Below, one piece after another: positions 7,445 to 16,114 of a DNA stretch of 35,790 nt (position 1 is its first letter; each line of letters begins with the position of its first letter). Below the pieces are notes generated by a model that saw only the letters and a list, made by a program, of their open reading frames with translations, did no database searches and was not told the DNA's origin. The DNA is taken from contig NZ_JAHQCW010000055.1 of assembly GCF_019042275.1 (NCBI RefSeq), positions 1 through 35,790 on the forward strand. Reading direction: 5' to 3'. The position numbers and the translations under genes are program-made. The stretch is from Diplocloster agilis. GTDB taxonomy: Bacteria > Bacillota > Clostridia > Lachnospirales > Lachnospiraceae.

Positions 7445-8185
7445 TTATAGTTTTCCGATCTCGGAACTGGTCTTCTGGTTCATCTGGTCGATGATTGTAA
7501 GCGCCTTTCCGCAGGACTGGAACGCCCTCTGGCACTCCATCGCCCTGGTCATCTCCGCGTTCAGATCCACATCGGAACGTTCCAGATTTCCCTGGTAGAC
7601 ATCCGGATAAACCCGGTTTAACTGCGCCCCGTCTTCCACTCCGTAAGTCCCGTTGTCATAAAATACCAGATTGTCATAATTCTCCGGGGCTACCAGCCGG
7701 ATTTGATTCCGCTCCTGCCCGGCGGCGTCATAGACTCTGCCGTCCAGCCCGATCGTAAACCCTGCGTCTCCCACCTGGATCTGGCCGTTGTCCCCCAGTA
7801 CCCTTCCGATTCCCGGCAGGACCAGATATCCTTCCTCGTCCCGGGTAAAATTCCCGCTTCTGGTCAGATATTCCCTGTCCTCCCCTTGTACCACGAAGAA
7901 ACCGTTGCCGTTGATCGCCAGGTCATAGATCTTTCCCGTTTCCTCGATCATTCCCTGTTTGTAAGTGCTGGCCTCCGCCGCCACGATAGATATGGGCGCG
8001 CCGCCACCGATCGGCGTTGTCTGTCCATTCTCCTGACGGACCAGTTCTTCTTCAAAGGTCGTGCGCAGGAGACGTTTGCTGTGGTAACCGGGCGTTTTCA
8101 TATTTGCTATATTGTTCGCGGACAGATTCAGCGCCCGCTGATTCATCAATACCCCCGATGCTGCCGTATAAAATCCGGAAAACAT
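7445..8185 (-). CDS. flgF: Flagellar rod protein, FlgF/FlhO-like
   Basis: Protein of 246 aa of the same rod family, with N-terminal signature NLSANNIANMKTPGYHSK and C-terminal LERSDVDLNAEMTRAMECQRAFQ. The central domain contains DLAINGNGFFVVQ and YLTRSGNFTRDEEGYLV, typical of FlgE/F/G proteins. The C-terminus departs more from FlgG than its neighbour does, which is why it is called FlgF-like; B. subtilis FlhO/FlhP form a similar pair. The gene begins 8 bases after fliA, so its supply to the rod is tied to the same transcript. Confidence 0.82.
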   Translation of the reverse strand: MFSGFYTAASGVLMNQRALNLSANNIANMKTPGYHSKRLLRTTFEEELVRQENGQTTPIGGGAPISIVAAEASTYKQGMIEETGKIYDLAINGNGFFVVQGEDREYLTRSGNFTRDEEGYLVLPGIGRVLGDNGQIQVGDAGFTIGLDGRVYDAAGQERNQIRLVAPENYDNLVFYDNGTYGVEDGAQLNRVYPDVYQGNLERSDVDLNAEMTRAMECQRAFQSCGKALTIIDQMNQKTSSEIGKL

Positions 8186-8193
8186 CTTCTCAC

Positions 8194-8973
8194 CTATCCT
8201 CTCATATATTCTTCCAACGATTGTTTCATCTTCTTAAGCGCTCTGGCGTGCAGCTGGCATACCCTTGATTCTCCGACGCCGATCACTTCACTGATCTCCG
8301 AATATTTTAGTTCTTCATAATAATAAAGCGTCACGACCAGCCGTTCCTTCTCAGGCAAATCCTCGATGGCCCTGCAAAGCATCTGTGTCATCTCTTTTTG
8401 CAGCAGGCTTTCCTGGGGTTTGATAGAGTCGTCGCCGGACTCCAGTTCCCCTTTTGCCATCACGCCGGAGAAATCCTGCAGGACAGCTTCAAAGGAGAGC
8501 ACCGACGCCTTGCTGATGGATGCCATATGCGTTTCCACCTGCTCCCTGGAAATTCCCAGGTATGCGGCCACTTCCTCCGTATCCGGTTCCCGCATCTTAA
8601 GGCTGGCCAGCGTATGATATGCTTCGTCCACCTTTTTCTGCAGGTTCCGCATCCGGTGGGGCACCCAGTCCTGGCTTCGTATGTAGTCGATCATCGCCCC
8701 CCTCACCCGGAGAAATGCATAGGTTTCAAATCTGGCGCCCTTTGTATCATCATAGCGGTCCAGACAGTCCATCAAAGCCAGCACTCCCTGGTTGATCAGA
8801 TCTTCCTCCTGGGCAATTCCCGGTGCGATCCCCCGCAGCTGACAGGCCAGAGAGCGGGGAATATACAGATAGTGGAGGGTCAGACGGTTCCGTAATTCCA
8901 CATCTTTTGTAGCCAGATATCTGCGCAGCTCCTGTTCGGGATCCGCGATTTCCTCCGCCTCTTCTAATGTCAT
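8194..8973 (-). CDS. fliA: Flagellar sigma factor sigma-28 (FliA/SigD/WhiG family)
   Basis: RNA polymerase sigma factor of 259 aa for late flagellar genes. Region 2 includes EEDLINQGVLALMDCLDRYD and FETYAFLRVRGAMIDYIRSQ; region 3 includes ADT-like EEVAAYLGISREQVETH (EPDTEEVAAYLG); region 4 includes LPEKERLVVTLYYYEELKYS and IGVGESRVCQLHARALKKM. The ATG at 8971-8973 is preferred over the in-frame GTG at 8982, because AGAGGTGA lies about 10 nt before the ATG but only 1-2 nt before the GTG. The gene lies 15 bases after flhA; flhF, flhG and chemotaxis genes, often found between them, are absent. It should read the promoter before the flagellin gene. Confidence 0.95.
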   Translation of the reverse strand: MTLEEAEEIADPEQELRRYLATKDVELRNRLTLHYLYIPRSLACQLRGIAPGIAQEEDLINQGVLALMDCLDRYDDTKGARFETYAFLRVRGAMIDYIRSQDWVPHRMRNLQKKVDEAYHTLASLKMREPDTEEVAAYLGISREQVETHMASISKASVLSFEAVLQDFSGVMAKGELESGDDSIKPQESLLQKEMTQMLCRAIEDLPEKERLVVTLYYYEELKYSEISEVIGVGESRVCQLHARALKKMKQSLEEYMRG

Positions 8974-8988
8974 ATCGATCACTCACCT

Positions 8989-11043
8989 CTAATTCAACGC
9001 GATGTTGCCCAACGCCTGAATCTGTATATTGTTATCTATCTCGTTAAAGGATACCACCGTCACATTCGGATAAAACTGATCCAGCAGCTTTTTAAAATAA
9101 ATCCGCACAATCGGAGATGTCAAAATAACCGGTACCGGTACCAGATCACTGATCTTGTCGATCTCCCCGGTAGCCGCGCTGATAATCTTCTGGATCGTTG
9201 AGGGTTCTAGCGCCAGATAGGAACCGGTATCCACCTTTTTCACCGAGGACATGATCATATTTTCGATCTTCTCATCCAGGCTCAACACTTTCATCTGGCC
9301 GGCCTCCGAGAACCTATGGGAGATCGTCCGCTTCAGGGCCTGTCTCACATACTCGGTGAGCATATCCGTATCCTTAACCTGCAGCCCATAATCGGACAGC
9401 GTCTCCACGATGGTCTCCATATCCCGGATGGGAATCCCCTCCCGCAGCAGGTTAGACAGCACTTTCTGCAGCGTTCCGATGCTGATTACGGACGGAATGG
9501 TATCGTCCACAATACTTGCGTTTACTTTTTTTAGATTTTCCAGCAGGTTATTCACCTCCTGCCGGTTCAGCAGCTCATGCAGATGGGCCTTGATCACCTC
9601 GGACAGATGGGTAATCACTACGGATGTGGGATCGATCAGCGTATACCCGGCGATCTCCGCCTGGATCTTCTTATCTTCGCTGATCCATTTCGCCGGAATA
9701 TGAAAAGCGGGATCAATGGTGTCGATGCCGGAGATGTCCGCGGTATCCCCCACGGGCGGCAGAGCCAGATAGTGGTCCATCAGGATATCCCCTCTGGCCA
9801 CCTCTTCCCCTTTTAACAGGATGCTGTACTGGTTCGGATTCAGCTGCCCGCTGTCCTTGATTCTTACCGATGGAATGACGAATCCCATCTCCAGAGCCAT
9901 CTGCTTACGGAACATAACGACACGGTCGATAAAACTTCCTCCGCTGCTCTCATCCGCTAACGGGATCAGGCTGTATCCGAATTCCATCTCGATCTGTTCC
10001 ACATTTAAAAGTCCATAGACATTTTCGATGTTCTTATAAAATGACGCTTCGCTGGTCACCTCGGTCTCAACCAGGCCAGGCCCCTCCGCTTCCTCTTCCG
10101 CCGCCGTTCTCTGCTTTCGCAGCAGGAAATATCCGCCTCCGATCAGCACGCAGGAAGCCACCAGAATCTGAGGCACCGGGAATCCCGGGATCAGACACAG
10201 ACAGGCCACCGCGCCGCCCGCGATCATCAGGACCCTGGGCTGGGCCAGAAACTGCCGGCTGACATCCTCGCTCAAGCTCCCCTGGGAAGCCGAACGGGTC
10301 ACAATCATACCGGTCGCCACCGAGATCAGCAGTGCCGGAAGCTGGGATACCAGACCGTCGCCGATGGTGGCTGTGGTGTAGATCTGCATAATCTCAGAAA
10401 AACCGCCCTGGTTATTCATGAAACCGATAATAATTCCGCCCAGGAAGTTAATCAGTGTGATAATAATGGAAATAATGGCGTCGCCCTTGACGAACTTCGT
10501 CGCGCCGTCCATGGAACCGAAGAAATCGGCCTCCCGCTGTATCTTGGATCTTCGTGTTCTGGCCTGCTCCTCGTCGATCAATCCCGAATTCAGATCCGCA
10601 TCGATGGCCATCTGCTTGCCCGGCATGGCATCCAGGGTAAATCTGGCCGCCACTTCCGCCACCCGCTCAGAACCTTTCGTGATGACGATAAACTGAACCA
10701 GGACGATTATCAGGAAGATAATAAATCCGATCACCGCGTTTCCCCGGATGACGAATTCGCCGAAGGTCTTAACAACCTGTCCCGCATATCCGTTGTCAAA
10801 GAGAATCTTCCGGGTGGATGAAATATTTAAGCCCAGCCGGAACAGCGTCGTAATCAGCAGAATCGACGGAAATACGGAAAACTCCAGCGCTTCCCTGATA
10901 TAGAGCGTCATAATCAGGATCAGAAAAGACAGCGTAATATTCAGGATAAACAAAAAATCAAGTAGAAAGGTAGGCAGCGGCACGATAATCAGGAAAATGA
11001 TACCGATTACGCCGATTGTCACCAGGATGTTAAAGCGTTTCAA
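8989..11043 (-). CDS. flhA: Flagellar export gate protein FlhA
   Basis: Inner-membrane export gate protein of 684 aa. The N-terminal half has about eight membrane helices, with the cytoplasmic FHIPEP loop at about 124-190 (ERVAEVAARFTLDAMPGKQM, then DADLNSGLIDEEQARTRR). The C-terminal half (about 330-684) is the soluble nonameric ring domain that docks chaperones and substrates. The start is TTG at 11041-11043, overlapping the fliY stop as TTGA, with GGTGG just upstream; there is no nearby ATG that preserves the first membrane helix. In related operons fliO/P/Q/R and flhB precede flhA. None is here, so FlhA must find its gate partners from another locus. Confidence 0.96.
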   Translation of the reverse strand: MKRFNILVTIGVIGIIFLIIVPLPTFLLDFLFILNITLSFLILIMTLYIREALEFSVFPSILLITTLFRLGLNISSTRKILFDNGYAGQVVKTFGEFVIRGNAVIGFIIFLIIVLVQFIVITKGSERVAEVAARFTLDAMPGKQMAIDADLNSGLIDEEQARTRRSKIQREADFFGSMDGATKFVKGDAIISIIITLINFLGGIIIGFMNNQGGFSEIMQIYTTATIGDGLVSQLPALLISVATGMIVTRSASQGSLSEDVSRQFLAQPRVLMIAGGAVACLCLIPGFPVPQILVASCVLIGGGYFLLRKQRTAAEEEAEGPGLVETEVTSEASFYKNIENVYGLLNVEQIEMEFGYSLIPLADESSGGSFIDRVVMFRKQMALEMGFVIPSVRIKDSGQLNPNQYSILLKGEEVARGDILMDHYLALPPVGDTADISGIDTIDPAFHIPAKWISEDKKIQAEIAGYTLIDPTSVVITHLSEVIKAHLHELLNRQEVNNLLENLKKVNASIVDDTIPSVISIGTLQKVLSNLLREGIPIRDMETIVETLSDYGLQVKDTDMLTEYVRQALKRTISHRFSEAGQMKVLSLDEKIENMIMSSVKKVDTGSYLALEPSTIQKIISAATGEIDKISDLVPVPVILTSPIVRIYFKKLLDQFYPNVTVVSFNEIDNNIQIQALGNIALN

Positions 11044-12044
11044 ATTAATCCACCATTTCCAATAATGTTCTTGGTATTCACGATCTCCGTGATCTTCACT
11101 CCGAAGTTGTCATCGATCACCACAACCTCGCCTCTGGCGATCAGCTGCCCGTTGACAATGATGTCCACCGGCGCGTCCGCCTGTTTATCCAGCTCCACAA
11201 CCGAGCCGTTGTTTAAGTTCAGCACATCCCTGAGCCTGCGTTTGGTGGAGCCGACAAGAACGGAGACATTCAGCGGGACATCCATGATCAGATCCAGGTT
11301 TCCTCCGTACACCGTCTGGCCCGCAGCCGCAGCTTGGCCCGTCGTTGTTACCCGCGCGTCCTCCCGGGAATGTCCCTCCTGCACATCCAGGATTTTCGGA
11401 GAGCCTTCCGCCATGACCTGCTCCGCCTCTTTTTGTGCTCTGGCCTTTAACTCCTGTTCCAGGCTGTCCATGGCCGTATCGGAAATACATTGGAGACATT
11501 CGCTTTCGACCATATCATTGATGAGCATTTTATACCGGACCGTCATCACCTTCGTCTGGGCACCTTCCCCCATAACATTGGCCAGGCTTTCGCCGGTCTC
11601 GTCCGACAGCGTCAACTGGCAGGTGGACATCTCAAGGCTGTCCTCCAGGTAATCCGCCATGGCTTTCCCCGCCCCTGCCGTCATCTGATTCATGATCTCA
11701 TTGGCCGCGTTTACAGCGACTTCGTCAAAGACAAAATCCGGGTCCGGAAGATCGTCAATTCCCATCAGCTCATTCAGGAACAGCTGCATGTCTCTCTGAC
11801 GCAGAATCAGGACAATTGTCCCAGCCACGTTGGAGGTCAGACAGTGTTTCACGAAAATAGCAGGCTCCAGAATGGAGTATTCCACATCCGAAACCGGCAT
11901 TTCACCGACTTCCTGAACGGAAAATTCAATTTTCGTCTTCAGAATGGAGGTGATCGTCTCTCCTGCCGCACCGGCATACACGTCTATGATTTCCCGGAGC
12001 ATCTGCCCTTTTGCCATCTGCTGGCTGTTCTGCTCGTTTTCCAT
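11040..12044 (-). CDS. fliY: Flagellar switch protein FliY (CheC-like domain plus FliN domain)
   Basis: C-ring switch protein of 334 aa. The first 200 residues form a CheC/FliY-like domain, followed by a charged linker (about 205-245) and a C-terminal SpoA/FliN domain (about 250-334, DVPLNVSVLVGSTKRRLRDV and IVNGQLIARGEVVVID). CheC-type phosphatases use E-x-x-N motifs. One is visible (E116-I-M-N119); the first expected site, around residues 22-32, reads YAGAAGET and looks degenerate. The N-terminal EIDALL-type peptide that binds CheY-P in B. subtilis FliY is not seen. The ATG has AAAGGAG upstream, which overlaps the end of motA. fliM, normally directly upstream, is absent. Confidence 0.9.
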   Translation of the reverse strand: MENEQNSQQMAKGQMLREIIDVYAGAAGETITSILKTKIEFSVQEVGEMPVSDVEYSILEPAIFVKHCLTSNVAGTIVLILRQRDMQLFLNELMGIDDLPDPDFVFDEVAVNAANEIMNQMTAGAGKAMADYLEDSLEMSTCQLTLSDETGESLANVMGEGAQTKVMTVRYKMLINDMVESECLQCISDTAMDSLEQELKARAQKEAEQVMAEGSPKILDVQEGHSREDARVTTTGQAAAAGQTVYGGNLDLIMDVPLNVSVLVGSTKRRLRDVLNLNNGSVVELDKQADAPVDIIVNGQLIARGEVVVIDDNFGVKITEIVNTKNIIGNGGLI

Positions 12045-12059
12045 CTTGCCAAACTCCTT

Positions 12060-12917
12060 TTACTTTTCTTTTTTCTGTTTTTTCGCTTTTCGGCCTTTTA
12101 CGGGCTCTTCATCCTCCGGCATCTGCCGGCTCTGATCCAGCTTTAGCTTCTGCCCGGCAGGCAGCAGCTTATAAAGCTTTTCCTCTATGAATTTGGGGTT
12201 CTCCCCCTCCTGTATGGCCAGCACGCCTTCCATAATCAGCTGCTTGCAGAGGAATTCCTCGTCGTGCCGCACCTTCAGCTTACTTGCGATGGGAAGGCAG
12301 ATGACATTTGCCATAAGCGAACCGTAAAACGTGGTAATCAGGGCAGTCGCCATTCCGGCCGCCAGAGAGTTGACGTCGTTCATATTCCCCAGCATCAGCA
12401 CCAGTCCCACCAGGGTACCGATCATACCAAAGGCCGGCGCATAGCTGGCCGCCTTTTCATAGAAGGAGCGGTCCAGCGCATGACGCTCGTCAAACTGTTC
12501 CAGCTCCGTCTCCATCACACCCCGCACCTTCTCCAGATCCACGGAATCCACCACCAGCATCAGGCTGTTATACAGAAAAGGATCATCGATATCCATCAAT
12601 TTGTCTTCCAGAGACAAAAGCCCCTTCATACGGGCTTCCGTAGCCAGTTCCACAATCTGCCGGATCGATTCTCCGGGGTCAAACTTTTTCGGCCGGAAAA
12701 CAATTTTCAGGTGCTTTCCGATCTTTCTAAATGAGCTGGCCGGGAACGACAGCATCATAACGCCGATCGTCCCTCCGACTGTGATCGCAAGGCTTGGATA
12801 GCTGATAAATGCATTCAAGTTCCCCAGAACCACTTTCATAGTATTCGTGTCAAACATGATACCGAACAGTACCAGTATGACCGCCATAAGCAATCCCAAT
12901 ATTGACATTATGTCCAT
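12060..12917 (-). CDS. motA: Flagellar motor stator protein MotA
   Basis: Stator ion-channel protein of 285 aa with four membrane helices (about 4-22, 33-55, 155-175, 185-205). The cytoplasmic loop carries EARMKGLLSLEDKL (torque-loop Arg and Glu), and YAPAFGMIGTLVGLVLML holds the conserved Pro of helix 3. The C-terminus is Lys/Glu-rich. MotA works only as MotA5-MotB2, but motB, which nearly always follows, is not in the window; fliY starts 15 bases downstream instead. The start at 12917 has GGAAG about 10 nt upstream; the Met four codons on is an alternative. The ion type (proton or sodium) cannot be told from MotA alone. Confidence 0.95.
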   Translation of the reverse strand: MDIMSILGLLMAVILVLFGIMFDTNTMKVVLGNLNAFISYPSLAITVGGTIGVMMLSFPASSFRKIGKHLKIVFRPKKFDPGESIRQIVELATEARMKGLLSLEDKLMDIDDPFLYNSLMLVVDSVDLEKVRGVMETELEQFDERHALDRSFYEKAASYAPAFGMIGTLVGLVLMLGNMNDVNSLAAGMATALITTFYGSLMANVICLPIASKLKVRHDEEFLCKQLIMEGVLAIQEGENPKFIEEKLYKLLPAGQKLKLDQSRQMPEDEEPVKGRKAKKQKKEK

Positions 12918-12941
12918 AGCAAAACTACTTCCTTTTCCTTA

Positions 12942-13163
12942 TCATTCTTCTGAATCCTGACGCCGGATCCCATCCAGCAGATCTGTAAAGGTCTTTCTGC
13001 GAAATGCCGCCGTTTTCTCTATGACTTCTTCCATCCGCTCCCGTACCAGCAGATGCTTTCCATTCGTAAGCAGGATGGTGGTATCCGGATTCTCGGTTAT
13101 GGTTTCAATCAGATCATTGTTAAGCGCAAACTTTTCTCCATTTAATTTGGTTAGGATTATCAC
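12942..13163 (-). CDS. flbD: FlbD/SwrD family protein
   Basis: Small protein of 73 aa found between flgE and motA in Firmicutes; in B. subtilis SwrD increases motor torque. The core IILTKLNGEKFALNNDLIET, then NPDTTILLTNGKHLLVRE, is typical. The GTG at 13161-13163 is chosen because it gives the family N-terminus M-I-x-L-T-x-L-N-G and has GGGAGG 9 nt upstream. An ATG three codons earlier (13170-13172) is only 1 nt from the same Shine-Dalgarno and is less likely. The basic C-terminal 15 residues go beyond the usual length. Confidence 0.85.
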   Translation of the reverse strand: MIILTKLNGEKFALNNDLIETITENPDTTILLTNGKHLLVRERMEEVIEKTAAFRRKTFTDLLDGIRRQDSEE

Positions 13164-13216
13164 GGATACCATCCTCCCTGTCTATTGTATGATCCGGCCT
13201 TTACACCGGCCTTATC

Positions 13217-14941
13217 TTACCGCTTTAAGTTGACCAGTTCTTCCAGTATGGAGTCCGAAACGGTGATAATCCTGGAATTGGCCTGGAATCCCCTCTGTGT
13301 AACGATCATATCCGAGAACTCTGAGGACAGGTCCACATTGGACATTTCAAGGGCCGAGGTCTTTAACCCGCCTGTTCCGTTGGTTCCGGCCTCACAGGCC
13401 TGTGCCGCCCCGGAGTTGGCAGTTTCACGGAAGTAGGAATTTCCCACCTCCTCCAGACCGTTGGGATTCTCAAAGGTTACCAGGTCGATCCGCCCCAGCT
13501 GGAGATTCCCCAGAGTCGGGTGGTTAACCTGAACGATACCGTTGGCCAGGATAGAGATGGCGTCGTTGGATACGGCCACATTGCCGCTTTCCGTGCCGCC
13601 CTCCAGCACAAAGATCTTGCTGCCAAGTCCCAGATCCCTGGAATCCGAGGCCGCCGTAATCGTGCTGACCGGGTGGCTGGTAAACGCCGCCCCATCGGCG
13701 ATCGCGCCGCTTGTTCCGCTCTCTTCGCGGTACGCGCTGCTGATTCCTTCAAATCCCTGGTGTTTGAGCTCTATATACTGCCCTTCCTCTTCTCCGCCCG
13801 GGGTGCCTACTTCCTTTAACAGTACGGTTTTTGAAACGGTACTGCTGGAATTCACCTCGCCTTCGAAGGTTCTGGTTACCGTAGAGCCGTCGGCCTGCTT
13901 GACCGCTACTTCCGCCTTCAACACCCAGGCCGCCAGCGTCCCCTTATCCGGATCCGCCGCCCGGTAGGACGCGGAATAGGTCACCGTACCTGCCGCCGTA
14001 AACTTCGGGCTCGTACTCATGGATTCCGGGAAAATCCCCCCGAATATTCCGGAAGCCGCCACGGAACTGTCAAGCTTATTCGTTCCTGCCACCGCTCCAA
14101 AGGTGCTTTCCAGAACCTCCTTGCCGGTGAGTCCGCCCGCCGGGAACAGCTTATCCCCCGGCACCGCCTGAATCGTAAAGTTACCGGCCGGATGCGGAAC
14201 ACCGGAACGTCCCTCTGTGATCGCCGTGTTCATTTTCTTATTAAAATCCTCCAGACTGGAAAATACAGCCGTGGGGTTTACGCTGACCGTGATCGAACCG
14301 CTGGTCATATCTCCCGGCTTCACCTTGATATCCGATCCGTCGGGAAGGGTGGGGTCCAGCTTGAAGTTGATGGATGTATTTCCGTCCTTGGTCGTATTTT
14401 CCGCGGTGATTGAAAAATTGATGCCGTTAATGAGCTGCGTGGCCTGGGCCCTGGTGGCCTGCGTCCCGGACATGGACAGATGGATCTTATCCGATCCGGC
14501 GGCCTTGCCCAGAGGATCTCCCGTAACGCCCAGCACCGCGTTGCCGTTTGCGTCGATCAGGTTGCCGCTGTTGGGATCGATGCTTAAGATACCTGCTCTT
14601 GTATAGAATATATTTCCGTCCGCATCCTGCACCTGGAAAAATCCGTCTCCGGTGATCGCCACATCCATGGGCCGGTCTGTGCTCTGCAGAGCCGAACGGC
14701 CGGTGTTTAGGTCGATTCCTCCAAGCTGGGCTCCATAACCCACCTGGCTTGCGTTGGTACCGCCCTTGGTGGCGGTGCCGCCCGTAGCGCTCTCCAGCGT
14801 CTGATAGAAGACGTCCTGGAATCTGGCCCGGCTGGACTTAAAACCATAGGTATTTACATTGGCAATATTATTTCCGATCACGTCCAGTTTCGTCTGGTGC
14901 GCTTTCATACCGGATACTGCCGAAAAAAGCGATCTAATCAT
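13217..14941 (-). CDS. flgE: Flagellar hook protein FlgE
   Basis: Hook subunit of 574 aa, exported by the flagellar apparatus. The N-terminus MIRSLFSAVSGMKAHQTKLD with NNIANVNTYGFK and the C-terminus (SNVDLSSEFSDMIVTQRGFQANSR) are the conserved axial parts. DVAITGDGFFQVQDADGN marks the Dc/D1 core. The middle (about 130-480) is a large, Ser/Thr/Gly-rich variable domain, longer than the 400-aa enterobacterial form but normal for clostridial hooks. The ATG has GGAG about 9 nt upstream. The gene lies between the TIGR02530-type protein and flbD, the usual order. Confidence 0.95.
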   Translation of the reverse strand: MIRSLFSAVSGMKAHQTKLDVIGNNIANVNTYGFKSSRARFQDVFYQTLESATGGTATKGGTNASQVGYGAQLGGIDLNTGRSALQSTDRPMDVAITGDGFFQVQDADGNIFYTRAGILSIDPNSGNLIDANGNAVLGVTGDPLGKAAGSDKIHLSMSGTQATRAQATQLINGINFSITAENTTKDGNTSINFKLDPTLPDGSDIKVKPGDMTSGSITVSVNPTAVFSSLEDFNKKMNTAITEGRSGVPHPAGNFTIQAVPGDKLFPAGGLTGKEVLESTFGAVAGTNKLDSSVAASGIFGGIFPESMSTSPKFTAAGTVTYSASYRAADPDKGTLAAWVLKAEVAVKQADGSTVTRTFEGEVNSSSTVSKTVLLKEVGTPGGEEEGQYIELKHQGFEGISSAYREESGTSGAIADGAAFTSHPVSTITAASDSRDLGLGSKIFVLEGGTESGNVAVSNDAISILANGIVQVNHPTLGNLQLGRIDLVTFENPNGLEEVGNSYFRETANSGAAQACEAGTNGTGGLKTSALEMSNVDLSSEFSDMIVTQRGFQANSRIITVSDSILEELVNLKR

Positions 14942-15015
14942 TTTTTATTCTCCTTTTTTTGAACCGCCCCGTCCGTCCGTCATTCGGGACAGGGATAACC
15001 TCCAAAAAGGACCGG

Positions 15016-15420
15016 CTATATCATTACGGTTCCGTCGATATTGGTAAATACGTTTCCTTTCAGGCTCTCATCCTGAACCACCGTAATTACCCTGTTATTT
15101 TTGACACTTACTACAAATGCGGTGGAATCCATCAAAATCAGGGGATCTTTTAACCCTTTTTCCTCCGCCAGCCGGATTCCTTCGTTCAGCCTCTCCAGCC
15201 GTTCCGCTGAGACATCCACATTCCTTTGAGCCACCCGCTCCAGCGCGTGCCTGGAAAATGCCACCCGGGACTCTTTTAAGATCTGTTCCTCCAACACACT
15301 TTGGAAGGATTTCTCCTGTTCCGGCGATCCGTCCGCCGTTTTCCCCGGCTGCCACGAAACTGCCGGATTCCCGGTACTGATCGGCGCTTGTAAACGTTTC
15401 TGCATCAGGATAGGGTCCAT
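15016..15420 (-). CDS. Flagellar operon protein of the TIGR02530 type
   Basis: Protein of 134 aa between flgD and flgE, the place where Firmicutes carry a conserved small protein called flg_new/TIGR02530. The core SRHALERVAQRNVDVSAERL, followed by GIRLAEEKGLKDPLILMDST and AFVVSVKNNRVITVV, fits. The first 55 residues are polar and disordered. The ATG at 15418-15420 (MDPILMQ) has AAAGGAGGG at good spacing; an in-frame ATG six codons upstream (15438) lies before that Shine-Dalgarno and is rejected. The function is not established; its place suggests hook assembly or export. Confidence 0.85.
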   Translation of the reverse strand: MDPILMQKRLQAPISTGNPAVSWQPGKTADGSPEQEKSFQSVLEEQILKESRVAFSRHALERVAQRNVDVSAERLERLNEGIRLAEEKGLKDPLILMDSTAFVVSVKNNRVITVVQDESLKGNVFTNIDGTVMI

Positions 15421-15482
15421 ATGATTCCCTCCTTTCATTCTGTGTATCTTCTGACGACTTCGGTATTTTCGCTGTTCCCGGT

Positions 15483-16034
15483 TTAGTCAGTTTTCTCGGT
15501 CTTGTCGGCGTTCTCTGTCTTGTCCGTGTTCTCCGTCTTGTCGCTGCCGTCCGTATTATCCTCCGGATTACTGCCGCTTGACGGGGCGCTGCCGATTTCC
15601 ATGATCTGATCCAGCGAAAAGGCTTTGTCGCCGATGTAGATTAAAAACTGCTCATCTACCAGGGAGATTCTGTTCACAATCCCTTCTGTCCGGTCCAGCT
15701 GTCCGCTGACGGTAATCTTGGCGGCCACCACATTTTTTCCAACCAACGAGGTGATGAAGGAACTTTTCGCGTTGTACGCCATCTCTTCCATCTGCTGCAT
15801 CGTTGTGAACTGCGCAAGCTGGGTGAGATACTGGGTGTCATCCACCGGATTCATGAAATCCTGATTCTTCAGCTGCGCTACCATAAGCTGAAGGAAATCA
15901 TCCATAGACACCTGCTGGTCTTTCGGATCGCCGAACACCGCGTCGATCGTACCGCCCTGGGTCTTCTCCGTGGAAGCGGCTGCCGCAGCCCTTGCATAGC
16001 TGCTATAATCACTATAATCCGTATTAACTGCCAT
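15483..16034 (-). CDS. flgD: Hook capping protein FlgD with a repeated acidic tail
   Basis: Scaffold protein of 183 aa that caps the growing hook. The N-terminal FlgD core is clear: MDDFLQLMVAQLKNQDFMNP followed by DTQYLTQLAQFTTMQQMEEM (about 40-85), then a short beta domain (VAAKITVSGQLDRTEGIVNR). The C-terminus (about 150-183) consists of three copies of a D-K-T-E-N/K-x unit encoded by an 18-nt tandem repeat (15486-15545). The protein ends there without the Ig-like domain of E. coli FlgD, similar to the short B. subtilis form. The tail could vary in copy number by slippage. Confidence 0.93.
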   Translation of the reverse strand: MAVNTDYSDYSSYARAAAAASTEKTQGGTIDAVFGDPKDQQVSMDDFLQLMVAQLKNQDFMNPVDDTQYLTQLAQFTTMQQMEEMAYNAKSSFITSLVGKNVVAAKITVSGQLDRTEGIVNRISLVDEQFLIYIGDKAFSLDQIMEIGSAPSSGSNPEDNTDGSDKTENTDKTENADKTEKTD

Positions 16035-16114
16035 GAACTTCTACCTTTCCTTAGTTTGTCTGTCTTTTCAAGACATATAGGGATACCCGAAGGGTATATC
16101 GTCAATTTGTACGC

